Assembly: GCA_003343905.1 (NCBI GenBank)
Contig: QAKI01000019.1
Coordinates: forward strand, 1-46,939
From: Subdoligranulum variabile
Lineage (GTDB): Bacteria; Bacillota; Clostridia; Oscillospirales; Ruminococcaceae
Direction of reading: 5' to 3'
DNA length: 46,939 nucleotides
Part shown: positions 31,288 to 38,942 of the stretch, one piece after another
Layout: the number at the start of each line of letters is the position of its first letter
Position numbering within the stretch: the first letter of the stretch is position 1
Notes under the pieces: generated by a model
Database searches by the model: none
Told to the model about the DNA's origin: nothing
Seen by the model: only the letters and a program-made list of their open reading frames with translations
Translations under genes and position numbers: made by a program

Positions 31288-31358
31288 CGCCTTTTTCGCA
31301 GCCATGTACTTTTTGCCGCGGCAGCACCGCACGGCAAACGGACGGGATCAAAAAGGCG
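31288..31358 (+). promoter_or_regulatory. Structured 5' leader of the molybdenum hydroxylase operon
   Basis: The outer stem CGCCTTTTT (31288-31296) with AAAAAGGCG (31350-31358) encloses an inner stem TTTGCCG (31312-31318) with CGGCAAA (31332-31338). The ribosome-binding site lies just outside. I cannot assign it to a known riboswitch class. Confidence 0.5.
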
Positions 31359-31377
31359 CTGGTAAAGGAATGAAAAA

Positions 31378-32172
31378 ATGATCAACATTCAGAACTATGT
31401 GCAGGCGGAAAGCCTGGAACAGGCATGGCAACTGAACCAGAAGCGGAACGCCCGTGTGCTGGGCGGTATGCTTTGGCTGAAGATGGCAAGCAACACCGTG
31501 GGCACCGCCATCGACCTGTGCGGGCTGGGACTGGATACCATCGAGGAGGACGCCGGGCAGTTTTCTATCGGCGCCATGGTCACGCTGCGCCAGTTGGAAC
31601 AGCATCCCGGCCTGGCCCATTACACCCAGGGGGCCGTGGCCCAGGCGTTGCAGCCCATCGTAGGGGTGCAGTTCCGTAACATGGCCACGGTGGGCGGCAG
31701 CATTTGGGGGCGGTTCGGCTTCTCGGACGTATTGACGCTGTTCCTGGCGCTGGACGCTCGGGTCGAACTGTACAAGGGCGGCGTGATCCCGCTGGAACAG
31801 TTCGCCGCCATGCCCTACGACCGCGATATTCTGGTGCGGGTGCTGATCCCCAAAACATCGTGCCGGGTCGCCTATGAAGCCATGCGCATCCAGCGCACCG
31901 ACCTGCCTGTGCTAACCTGCGCGGCCGCACAGATCGATGGCGGGGTTCGCGCTGTGATCGGCGCACGCCCGGGCAAAGCCGTGGTGGTGCGGGATACGGA
32001 CGGTCTTCTTGCCTGCGGTATCACGGACGAAAGCGCCGCCGCCTTTGCCGGATCCGTCGCCGCTCAGGTGCCCACGGGTTCCAATTCCCGCGGCAGCGCG
32101 GCGTACCGCACCCATCTGTGCCGGGTGCTGACCCGGCGCGCCACGCTGAAACTGGGAGGTATCACGCTGTGA
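31378..32172 (+). CDS. FAD-binding subunit of a molybdenum hydroxylase (XdhB/CoxM type)
   Basis: Medium subunit (264 aa) that passes electrons from the iron-sulfur subunit to an acceptor through FAD. Seen: the N-terminal FAD_binding_5 region with LGGMLWLKM, IGAMVTLRQLEQHP, and the FAD pyrophosphate loop FRNMATVGGSIWGRFGFSD (residues 99-117), followed by the CO_deh_flav_C-like tail. Slightly shorter than typical (about 290). AAAGGA lies 8 bases before the ATG. The next gene overlaps by four bases (GTGA). First gene of the three-subunit operon. Confidence 0.93.
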   Translation: MINIQNYVQAESLEQAWQLNQKRNARVLGGMLWLKMASNTVGTAIDLCGLGLDTIEEDAGQFSIGAMVTLRQLEQHPGLAHYTQGAVAQALQPIVGVQFRNMATVGGSIWGRFGFSDVLTLFLALDARVELYKGGVIPLEQFAAMPYDRDILVRVLIPKTSCRVAYEAMRIQRTDLPVLTCAAAQIDGGVRAVIGARPGKAVVVRDTDGLLACGITDESAAAFAGSVAAQVPTGSNSRGSAAYRTHLCRVLTRRATLKLGGITL

Positions 32173-32651
32173 CTGAAGTAAAACTGACCCTGAACGGCCG
32201 GACTATCACCGACCAGGTGGACGCCGACCTTCTTCTGATTGATTTTCTGCGCGCGCATGGCTGTTACAGCGTCAAGCGCGGGTGCGAAACTTCCAACTGC
32301 GGGCTGTGCACCGTTCTGATGGACGGCAAGCCGGTCCTGTCCTGTTCCCTGCTGACGCTGCGCGCCGCCGGGCACAGCATCCAGACGCTGGAGGGCCTGC
32401 AGGAAGAAGCCGCCGACTTTGTGGGCTTTATTGCCGACCAGGGCGCCGACCAGTGCGGGTTCTGCAACCCCGGTTTTGTGATGAACACCATCGCCCTGCT
32501 GCGGGAAAATCCCGACCCCACCGACGACGAGATCCGCGGCTTCCTGGCGGGCAACCTCTGCCGCTGTTCCGGGTACGAGGGGCAGTTGCGGGGCATCCGC
32601 AGTTATCTTGACAGCCGCAGGCAGAAAGGAGACCGCAGCCATGGCGAATGA
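32169..32651 (+). CDS. 2Fe-2S subunit of a molybdenum hydroxylase (XdhC/CoxS type small subunit)
   Basis: Small iron-sulfur subunit, 160 aa. The plant-ferredoxin-like cluster is bound by CETSNCGLCTV and the later Cys in PVLSC; the second cluster by QCGFCNPGFVM and CRCSGY. This is the complete set of eight cysteines expected. Start choice: GTG at 32169 follows GGGAGGT and overlaps the previous stop; the open frame upstream is a shadow. It carries electrons from the molybdenum site to the FAD subunit. Confidence 0.96.
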   Translation: MTEVKLTLNGRTITDQVDADLLLIDFLRAHGCYSVKRGCETSNCGLCTVLMDGKPVLSCSLLTLRAAGHSIQTLEGLQEEAADFVGFIADQGADQCGFCNPGFVMNTIALLRENPDPTDDEIRGFLAGNLCRCSGYEGQLRGIRSYLDSRRQKGDRSHGE

Positions 32652-34950
32652 CCGCCCGACGGATTACCGCACCATCCACAAGCCCGTGCGCAAAAAGGAC
32701 GCCATGCAGCTTTTGCTGGGCAAACCGGCCTATATGGACGACCTTGCCCCACGGGACGCCCTGATCGTCAAGATCCTGCGTTCCCCCCACGCCAACGCCA
32801 TGCTCGCGGAGATCGACACTTCTGCGGCGCTGAAAGTGCCCGGCGTTGCGGCGGTGTACACCTGGCGCGACGTCCCGCAGGAACGCTTTACCATCGCCGG
32901 GCAGACTTACCCGGAGCCTTCCCCCTATGACCGGCTGATCCTGGACCGCCATGTGCGCTTTGCCGGGGACGCCGTGGCCATCATTGCGGCCGAGACCGAA
33001 AAGGCCGCCCTGAAGGCCATGAAGCTCATCAAAGTGCAGTACGACGTCCTGCCCGCGGTGCTGGACCTTGCCACCGCCAAGGACAACGAAACGCTGGTCC
33101 ACCCTGAGGAGGACTGGCACCCCACCTGCCCCGTGGGCGGCGACAACCGCCGCAATCTGGTGGCAAGCGGCGCCAACAGCGACGGCGATGTGGACGCCGT
33201 GCTGGCGGGCTGCGACATCGTGCTGGACCGCACCTACCACACCAAAGCCTACAACCAGGCCATGATGGAAACGTTCCGCGCCTGCGCGGAGATGGACCGT
33301 TACGGCCGCCTGCATATCATCTCCTCCACCCAGATCGTGTTCCATGTGCGGCGCATCCTGTCCCGCGCGCTGGGCATCCCCATGAGCCGCATCCGCGTGG
33401 AAAAGCCCCGCATCGGCGGCGGCTTCGGCGCCAAGCAGACCGCCGTGTGCGAACTCTACCCGGCGTTCGTGACCCTGATGACCGGGCGGCCTTCCAAGCT
33501 GGTCTATACGCGGGAGGAAGCCCAGATCGCCGGTTCTCCCCGGCACGAAATGCAGATCCGGGTCCGGCTGGGCGCCGACCGGGAGGGCCGCATCCGCGCC
33601 ATTGATATGTACACCCTTTCCAACACCGGCGCTTACGGCGAACACGGTCCCACCACTGTGGGGCTTTCCGGCCACAAGTCCATCCCCCTGTACACCGGCA
33701 ATCTGGAAGCCTACCGCTTCCAGTATGACGTGGTATATACCAACCATCAGGCGGCAGGCGCCTACCGCGGTTACGGCGCTACCCAGGGCATCTATGCGCT
33801 GGAGACCACCGTCAACGAGTTGGCCGAACAGTTGGGCGTTGACCCCACGGTGCTCCGCGACCGCAACATGGTGCGGGAAGGGATGACGATGCCCTCCTAC
33901 TACAACGAGACCGCCAGCGCCTGCGCGCTGGACCGCTGCATGGAACACTGCCGCCAGATCTTCCACTGGGACGAAAAGTACCCTGTGCGGGATATGGGCA
34001 ACGGCAAGGTGCGCGCTGCGGGCGTCGCCATGGCGATGCAGGGTTCCTGCATTTCCAACGTGGACGTGGGTTCCGCCACCGTAAAACTGAGCGAGGACGG
34101 CACCTATAACTTGATCATCGGCGCGGCGGACATGGGCACCGGCTGCGATACCATTCTGGCCCAGATGGCTGCCGAGTGCCTGGACTGCAACGTGGAGGAC
34201 ATCGCCGTGTTCGGCGCAGACACCGACACTTCCCCCTATGATTCAGGCTCCTATGCGTCCTCGACCACCTACATCACCGGCAAAGCCGTGGAGATGGCCT
34301 GCGCCGAACTGAAAGAAAAGATCTGCCGGATCGCCGCCGAAATGCTGCACTGCCAGCCCGAACAGGTGGTGTTTGAGGGCAAGCGCGTCCGACGCATCGA
34401 CAGCGGGGAAACCGTCACCCTGCAGGAGATCGGCTACAAGACCCAGGTGTTCAACACCATCGCGGCGGAAGCCACCGCCAGCCATTCCTCGCCGGTATCT
34501 CCCCCGCCCTACATGGTGGGCATGGTGGAGATCGAACTGGACAAGGAGACCGGCCTTGTGACGATCCTTGATTACATGGCCGTGGTGGACTGCGGCATCC
34601 CCATCAACCCGGCGCTGGCGCGCGTCCAAACCGAGGGCGGCATCGTACAGGGCATCGGCCACACGCTGATGGAGAACGTGCAGTATGACGCCCACGGCAA
34701 ACCTGTAGAGCGTTCCTTCCTGCAATACAAGCTCCCCACCCGGCTGGATATGGGCCATCTGCGTGTGGAGTTTGAAAACAGCTACGAGCCTACCGGCCCC
34801 TTCGGCGCCAAATCCATTGGCGAGATCGTCATCAACACCCCGGCCCCTGCCATCACCCATGCCATCTACCGTGCCACCGGCGCATGGCACCGGGAGATCC
34901 CCATCACGCCGGAACAGATCGCCCTGCATACAGCCAAAACCACTGATTGA
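32641..34950 (+). CDS. Molybdopterin-binding large subunit of a xanthine dehydrogenase-family enzyme
   Basis: Catalytic subunit, 769 aa. Seen: the N-terminal Ald_Xan_dh_C domain (YMDDLAPRDALIVKILRSPHANA), then the cofactor-binding domain with GGFGAKQ (about 260-266), AYRGYGATQ with Arg376, IIGAADMGTGCDTILAQMAAE, and the catalytic Glu728 in GAKSIGE. Arg376 sits at the place of the xanthine dehydrogenase substrate Arg (AFRGFG). The loop lacks the Cys of CO dehydrogenase (AYRCSF), so CO oxidation is unlikely. A purine or other N-heterocycle is probable, supported by the NCS2 permease nearby. AAAGGAG precedes the ATG, which overlaps the previous gene by 11 bases. No XdhC/CoxF-type maturation gene is seen in the window. 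Confidence 0.94.
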   Translation: MANDRPTDYRTIHKPVRKKDAMQLLLGKPAYMDDLAPRDALIVKILRSPHANAMLAEIDTSAALKVPGVAAVYTWRDVPQERFTIAGQTYPEPSPYDRLILDRHVRFAGDAVAIIAAETEKAALKAMKLIKVQYDVLPAVLDLATAKDNETLVHPEEDWHPTCPVGGDNRRNLVASGANSDGDVDAVLAGCDIVLDRTYHTKAYNQAMMETFRACAEMDRYGRLHIISSTQIVFHVRRILSRALGIPMSRIRVEKPRIGGGFGAKQTAVCELYPAFVTLMTGRPSKLVYTREEAQIAGSPRHEMQIRVRLGADREGRIRAIDMYTLSNTGAYGEHGPTTVGLSGHKSIPLYTGNLEAYRFQYDVVYTNHQAAGAYRGYGATQGIYALETTVNELAEQLGVDPTVLRDRNMVREGMTMPSYYNETASACALDRCMEHCRQIFHWDEKYPVRDMGNGKVRAAGVAMAMQGSCISNVDVGSATVKLSEDGTYNLIIGAADMGTGCDTILAQMAAECLDCNVEDIAVFGADTDTSPYDSGSYASSTTYITGKAVEMACAELKEKICRIAAEMLHCQPEQVVFEGKRVRRIDSGETVTLQEIGYKTQVFNTIAAEATASHSSPVSPPPYMVGMVEIELDKETGLVTILDYMAVVDCGIPINPALARVQTEGGIVQGIGHTLMENVQYDAHGKPVERSFLQYKLPTRLDMGHLRVEFENSYEPTGPFGAKSIGEIVINTPAPAITHAIYRATGAWHREIPITPEQIALHTAKTTD

Positions 34951-34956
34951 CCCACC

Positions 34957-34993
34957 GCCCCGGCCCGGGACCATTCCCCGGCCGGGGCTTTTT
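34957..34993 (+). terminator. Terminator of the molybdenum hydroxylase operon
   Basis: GCCCCGG-CCCGGG / CCCCGG-CCGGGGC stem, 6-base loop, then five T, starting 6 bases after the stop. Confidence 0.92.
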
Positions 34994-35040
34994 CTCTGCA
35001 TTTTCCCGCCCAACGAACGGCCGCGGTCCCCGGCGGGCTA

Positions 35041-35069
35041 TTGTCCCGCCCGGTGATCCGTGCTATAAT
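35041..35069 (+). promoter_or_regulatory. vanR: Promoter of vanRS
   Basis: TTGTCC (35041-35046), 17-base spacer, perfect TATAAT (35064-35069), about 30 bases before the vanR start. Confidence 0.75.
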
Positions 35070-35100
35070 TTCTCTACATTGGCAAAGGAGGCCGTGACAG

Positions 35101-35790
35101 TTGGCACAGATCATGATCGTGGACGACGAGACCGCCATCGCGGATCTTGTGGAAGTCTACCTGAAAAATGAAGGGTATCAGGTGCATAAATTTTACAACG
35201 CCCGGGACGCGTTGGACTGCGTGGCCCGCTGTGAACTGGACCTGGCGATCCTGGACGTGATGCTGCCGGATATGGACGGCTTTGCCCTGTGCCAGAAGAT
35301 CCGGCAGGATCACCTGTTCCCCATCATCATGCTTACCGCACGGGTGGAGGATATGGATAAGATCATGGGCCTGACGCTGGGGGCCGACGATTACATCACC
35401 AAACCCTTTAACCCATTGGAACTGGTCGCACGGGTCAAAACACAGCTACGGCGGTATATCCGCTACAACCGCGACCCCGCCCCCAGAACGCCGCAGGAAT
35501 ATGACTTCCGCGGGCTGACGATCTCCAAGGCCAACCACAAATGCGTGCTGTTCGGGGAGGAACTGCCCCTGACCCCGCTGGAGTTTTCCATCCTATGGTA
35601 TCTGTGCGAGCATCGCGGGCAGGTAGTGTCCAGCGAGGAACTGTTTGAAGCGGTCTGGGGCGAAAAATATATGGATTCCAACAACACCGTCATGTCCCAT
35701 ATCGCGCGGCTGCGGGAAAAGATGCACGAACCCAGCCGCAAGCCCAAATTCATCAAAACCGTCTGGGGGGTGGGTTATACCATTGAGTGA
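35101..35790 (+). CDS. vanR: VanR-type response regulator (OmpR family)
   Basis: Transcription activator of 229 aa. Receiver domain: acidic Asp8/Asp9, phosphorylation site Asp52 (LDVMLPDMDG), LTARVED and the conserved Lys in ITKPFNPLEL. The OmpR winged-helix follows from about residue 130 (LTPLEFSILWYLCEHRGQVVSSEELFEAVWG, then NTVMSHIARLREKM). The VanR assignment rests on similarity and on position ahead of vanS-vanG-vanXY-vanT. The start is TTG with AAAGGAGG nine bases upstream. The vanS start overlaps its end. Confidence 0.9.
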   Translation: MAQIMIVDDETAIADLVEVYLKNEGYQVHKFYNARDALDCVARCELDLAILDVMLPDMDGFALCQKIRQDHLFPIIMLTARVEDMDKIMGLTLGADDYITKPFNPLELVARVKTQLRRYIRYNRDPAPRTPQEYDFRGLTISKANHKCVLFGEELPLTPLEFSILWYLCEHRGQVVSSEELFEAVWGEKYMDSNNTVMSHIARLREKMHEPSRKPKFIKTVWGVGYTIE

Positions 35791-36970
35791 AGCACCAAAA
35801 ACATCCGGCCTGAAAAACTGGCGCCGCAGGCAGCATCAGATCTTGTACGGCCGCAGCGCCGGAACCATGCTGGGGCTGTATCTGCTGTGCCTGGCGGGGG
35901 TCGTCGTCGCCACCTTTATTCTGTTCCTGCTGGCGTACAGCTTCTATAAAATGCTGCAGACTCATATCAGCTATTATTATATTGATTTTATCACGCCGGT
36001 CATTGTATGGCCCCTGTATAATCTCATGTTAATGGTGCGGGACATGGCCCTGCTGTTTATCTTCCTGCTGTTGGGCGGCGGTTTTCTGGGCGTGACCTGG
36101 GGGTTCTTCCGCCTGTACCAGCGCGACCTGACCAAGATCGTGGAAGCGGCCGATTCGCTGATGGCCCCTGACGCCGCCCCGCCCAAACTGCCCGCCGCCC
36201 TTGCCACGGCGGAAGCACAGTTACGGCTGGCGCGCGAACAGGTGCAGCGCAACGCCGCTGTGGCAAGGGAAGCTGAGCAGCGCAAGAACGACTTGATCGT
36301 CTATCTGGCCCACGACCTTAAAACACCGCTGACCAGTGTGATCGGCTACCTGACCCTGCTGCGGGACGAGCCGCAGCTTTCCCCCGAAATGCGGGCGCGG
36401 TACACCGGCATCGCCCTGGACAAAGCAGAACGGCTGGAAGACCTGATCAACGAGTTCTTCGACATCACCCGCTTCAACCTTTCCCACATTGAGCTGGAGC
36501 GCACTTCCACCGACCTGACCCGCATGGTGGAACAGGTAGTCAGCGAGTTCGGCCCCATGCTGGCGGAACAGAACCTGACCTGCCGCACCGAGCTGCCGCC
36601 CCAGCTCCCCTACTTCTGCGACCCGGACAAGATGGCCCGCGTGCTGGACAACCTGCTGCGCAACGCCTGCCACTACAGCTACCCCGGCACCGAGGTACTG
36701 ATTACGGCCAGGACCGAGGGCAGCGAAGCGGTGCTGACGTTTATGAACCACGGCCGCACCATCCCGCCGGAAAAACTCGGCCGTATCTTCGAGCAGTTCT
36801 TCCGTCTGGACGAATCCCGCGCTACCCGCACCGGCGGCGCCGGGCTGGGGCTTGCCATCGCCCGGCAGATCGTGGAACTGCACGGCGGCACCATCACGGC
36901 CGAGAGCGCCGACGAAACGATCCTTTTCACGCTGCGCCTGCCGCTGGGCTCCACCGCGGCCCCGTCGTAA
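35783..36970 (+). CDS. vanS: VanS-type sensor histidine kinase
   Basis: Membrane sensor kinase of 395 aa. Two hydrophobic segments (about 30-57 and 85-112) flank a short extracellular stretch (THISYYYIDFITP), then a HAMP-like region and coiled helix. The dimerisation/phospho-acceptor domain has His177 in AHDLKTPLTSVIGYL. The catalytic domain has the N box LLRNACHYS, the F box IFEQFFRL and the G box RTGGAGLGLAIA. Such a short extracellular loop is normal for VanS. The start is TTG at 35783, overlapping vanR by 8 bases; the open frame upstream is a shadow of vanR. The inducing signal here is unknown. Confidence 0.9.
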   Translation: MSEAPKTSGLKNWRRRQHQILYGRSAGTMLGLYLLCLAGVVVATFILFLLAYSFYKMLQTHISYYYIDFITPVIVWPLYNLMLMVRDMALLFIFLLLGGGFLGVTWGFFRLYQRDLTKIVEAADSLMAPDAAPPKLPAALATAEAQLRLAREQVQRNAAVAREAEQRKNDLIVYLAHDLKTPLTSVIGYLTLLRDEPQLSPEMRARYTGIALDKAERLEDLINEFFDITRFNLSHIELERTSTDLTRMVEQVVSEFGPMLAEQNLTCRTELPPQLPYFCDPDKMARVLDNLLRNACHYSYPGTEVLITARTEGSEAVLTFMNHGRTIPPEKLGRIFEQFFRLDESRATRTGGAGLGLAIARQIVELHGGTITAESADETILFTLRLPLGSTAAPS

Positions 36971-37030
36971 GAAAATCACAAGATTTCTGCAAAAGAAACA
37001 CAAGGGCTTTTCAAGCGCCCCTTCAAAAAC

Positions 37031-37084
37031 AACGCGCCCTGTTCTGGTATCCTTGGTGGTATCAGGCAGGGCGTGTTCTTCTTT
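37031..37084 (+). terminator. Hairpin between vanS and vanG
   Basis: AACGCGCCCTG (37031-37041) pairs with CAGGGCGTGTT (37067-37077), with further pairing inside, followed by CTTCTTT. It probably ends the vanRS transcript at least partly, so vanG-vanXY-vanT would need its own promoter in 36971-37128; I see no clear one. Confidence 0.65.
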
Positions 37085-37128
37085 CATGCCCCGCCTGGTG
37101 AATGAATCACCGGGAAGGGGTATTTCTT

Positions 37129-38184
37129 ATGTGCAAAGCAAACCGCAAAAACATTCTGGTCCTGTTTGGGGGCCGTTCCACGGAATATGAAGTTTCTCTC
37201 CAGTCGGCTGCGGCTGTTCTGGAAGCCATGGACCCGCTGCGCTATCAGCCGGTCATGGTGGGCATCACCCGCGAAGGGCGCTGGCTGCGCTATCAGGGCC
37301 CCGTTGCAACCCTGCCGGACGGCCACTGGCAGCAGGAACGCTGCGTCCCCTGCACTGTGACGCTGGACCATGGCGCCTGCCGCCTGCTCTGGCTGGATGG
37401 TTCGGGCCAAAGCGAAACCTTTGACGCCGTCTTTCCGATCCTGCACGGCAAAAACGGCGAGGACGGCACCGTGCAGGGCCTTTTTGAACTAGCGGGGGTG
37501 CCGGTGATCGGCTGCGGGGTGCTGCCCAGCGCCCTGTGCATGGACAAGGACCGTGCCCACAAGCTGGCGGCGCTGGCCGGGGTGGCCGTTCCCCGCAGCG
37601 CGGTGTTCCGCCGCAGCGCGCCGCTGCAGGCGATCCGTACCGCGGCGGAGGACCTGGGCTGGCCGCTCTTTGTCAAGCCGGTGCGAGCGGGGTCCTCCTT
37701 CGGCATCAGCCGCGTGGAGACCCCGGACAAGCTGGAAGCTGCCGTGCAGGAGGCATTCCGCCATGACAGTGAGATCCTGCTGGAAGAAGCCGTTCCCGGC
37801 TTTGAGGTTGGCTGCGCAGTGCTGGGCAACGAGGAACTGACCGTGGGCGCTGTGGACGAGATCGAGCTTTCTCAGGGCTTCTTCGATTATGAGGAAAAGT
37901 ACACCCTTAAAACTTCCGCCATCCACTGCCCGGCCCGCATCCCGCCGGAAAAGGCCGACGAGATCCGCCGCGCCGCCCGCACCGTATACCGGGCGCTGGG
38001 CTGCCGCGTCTTTGCGCGGGTGGACCTTTTCCTGACGCCGGACGGACGCATTCTGTTCAACGAAGTGAACACCATCCCCGGCTTTACTTCCCACAGCCGG
38101 TATCCTTCCATGATGAAGGCCGCCGGACTGGATTTCAAAACACTGATCACGCACATGATCGAATTGGGGGTGCAGGAAGCATGA
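37129..38184 (+). CDS. vanG: D-alanine--D-serine ligase, VanG type
   Basis: ATP-grasp ligase of 351 aa that would make D-Ala-D-Ser, a peptidoglycan end with low vancomycin affinity. Seen: VLFGGRSTEYEVS (residues 11-23), HGKNGEDGTVQG (106-117), VKPVRAGSSFGIS, the omega loop EKYTLKTS (256-263) followed by AIHCPARIP, and FNEVNTIPGFT (310-320). The EKY omega loop and the SFG segment separate D-Ser ligases from VanA/VanB D-lactate ligases (KTS loop differences), and the serine racemase gene downstream agrees. Start choice: the ATG at 37129 has GAAGGGG; the ATG at 37102 lacks a site. It overlaps vanXY by four bases (ATGA). Confidence 0.93.
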   Translation: MCKANRKNILVLFGGRSTEYEVSLQSAAAVLEAMDPLRYQPVMVGITREGRWLRYQGPVATLPDGHWQQERCVPCTVTLDHGACRLLWLDGSGQSETFDAVFPILHGKNGEDGTVQGLFELAGVPVIGCGVLPSALCMDKDRAHKLAALAGVAVPRSAVFRRSAPLQAIRTAAEDLGWPLFVKPVRAGSSFGISRVETPDKLEAAVQEAFRHDSEILLEEAVPGFEVGCAVLGNEELTVGAVDEIELSQGFFDYEEKYTLKTSAIHCPARIPPEKADEIRRAARTVYRALGCRVFARVDLFLTPDGRILFNEVNTIPGFTSHSRYPSMMKAAGLDFKTLITHMIELGVQEA

Positions 38185-38942
38185 ACGCATCGGTCCACAC
38201 CGTCTATCAGGCCCGGAATATGGCGGATTTTTCCGCCGGGGCGCTGGGCCCCCTGGTACTTGTCAACCGTCAGCACCCGCTGCAAAGCGGCTTTTCCGTG
38301 GCGCTGAGCGCCCCGGACGCCGACTACCCGCAGATCCTGCTGGAAATGCAGGCGGCCAAAATGCTGGCGGCCTGCATCCGCGCGGTGGACGGCAGCGGGC
38401 GCATCGTGCCCGTTTCCGGCTGGCGCAGCCATGCCGAACAGCAGAGTATCTGGGACGACACCCTGGAAAAAGAAGGCCCGGAATTCACCCACCAGTATGT
38501 AGCAAAGCCCGGGTGCAGCGAACACGAGAGCGGGCTGGCCATCGACCTGGCCGAAGCCGCCGACACGATCGACTTTATCCGTCCCGCCTTTCCCTATGAG
38601 GGCGTATGCGGCGCGTTCCGGCGCGCGGCCGCCCGTTACGGCTTTATCGAGCGTTACCGTGCCGAGAAAACCGCCCTGACCGGCATTGCCGCAGAGCCAT
38701 GGCACTTCCGCTATGTGGGCGTTCCCCACGCGCTGCTGATGGAGCAAAAAGGGCTTTGCCTGGAAGAATATGTGGCGGCGCTGGCGGAGCGCCCCATGGC
38801 CTGCACGCTGGAAAACGGCTGCACCGCCACCGTCCGACGTTTTGCCGCAGACGCCGCGCTGCCGCCTGCCCGCGGGCCGCGGCAGATCTCGGCCGATAAC
38901 ACCGGCGGTGTCATCGTAACAGACTGGGAGGCGGCGCGATGA
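38181..38942 (+). CDS. vanXY: VanXY-type D,D-dipeptidase/D,D-carboxypeptidase
   Basis: Zinc peptidase of 253 aa that would destroy D-Ala-D-Ala and trim normal pentapeptides so that D-Ser ends prevail. The VanY/D-Ala-D-Ala carboxypeptidase motifs are complete: SGWRS (79-83, Arg82), SEHESGLAIDL with zinc ligands His115 and Asp122, and EPWHFRY with catalytic Glu172 and zinc ligand His175. There is no signal peptide or membrane anchor, as in cytoplasmic VanXY and unlike VanY. About 55 extra C-terminal residues follow the catalytic part, as in VanXY of VanG clusters. Both ends overlap neighbours by four bases. Confidence 0.92.
   Translation: MNASVHTVYQARNMADFSAGALGPLVLVNRQHPLQSGFSVALSAPDADYPQILLEMQAAKMLAACIRAVDGSGRIVPVSGWRSHAEQQSIWDDTLEKEGPEFTHQYVAKPGCSEHESGLAIDLAEAADTIDFIRPAFPYEGVCGAFRRAAARYGFIERYRAEKTALTGIAAEPWHFRYVGVPHALLMEQKGLCLEEYVAALAERPMACTLENGCTATVRRFAADAALPPARGPRQISADNTGGVIVTDWEAAR

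Noticed and set aside
31378..34950. Aerobic CO dehydrogenase (coxMSL)
   Set aside because: Subunit order fits, but the large subunit has AYRGYG instead of the AYRCSF loop that carries the CO dehydrogenase Cys.
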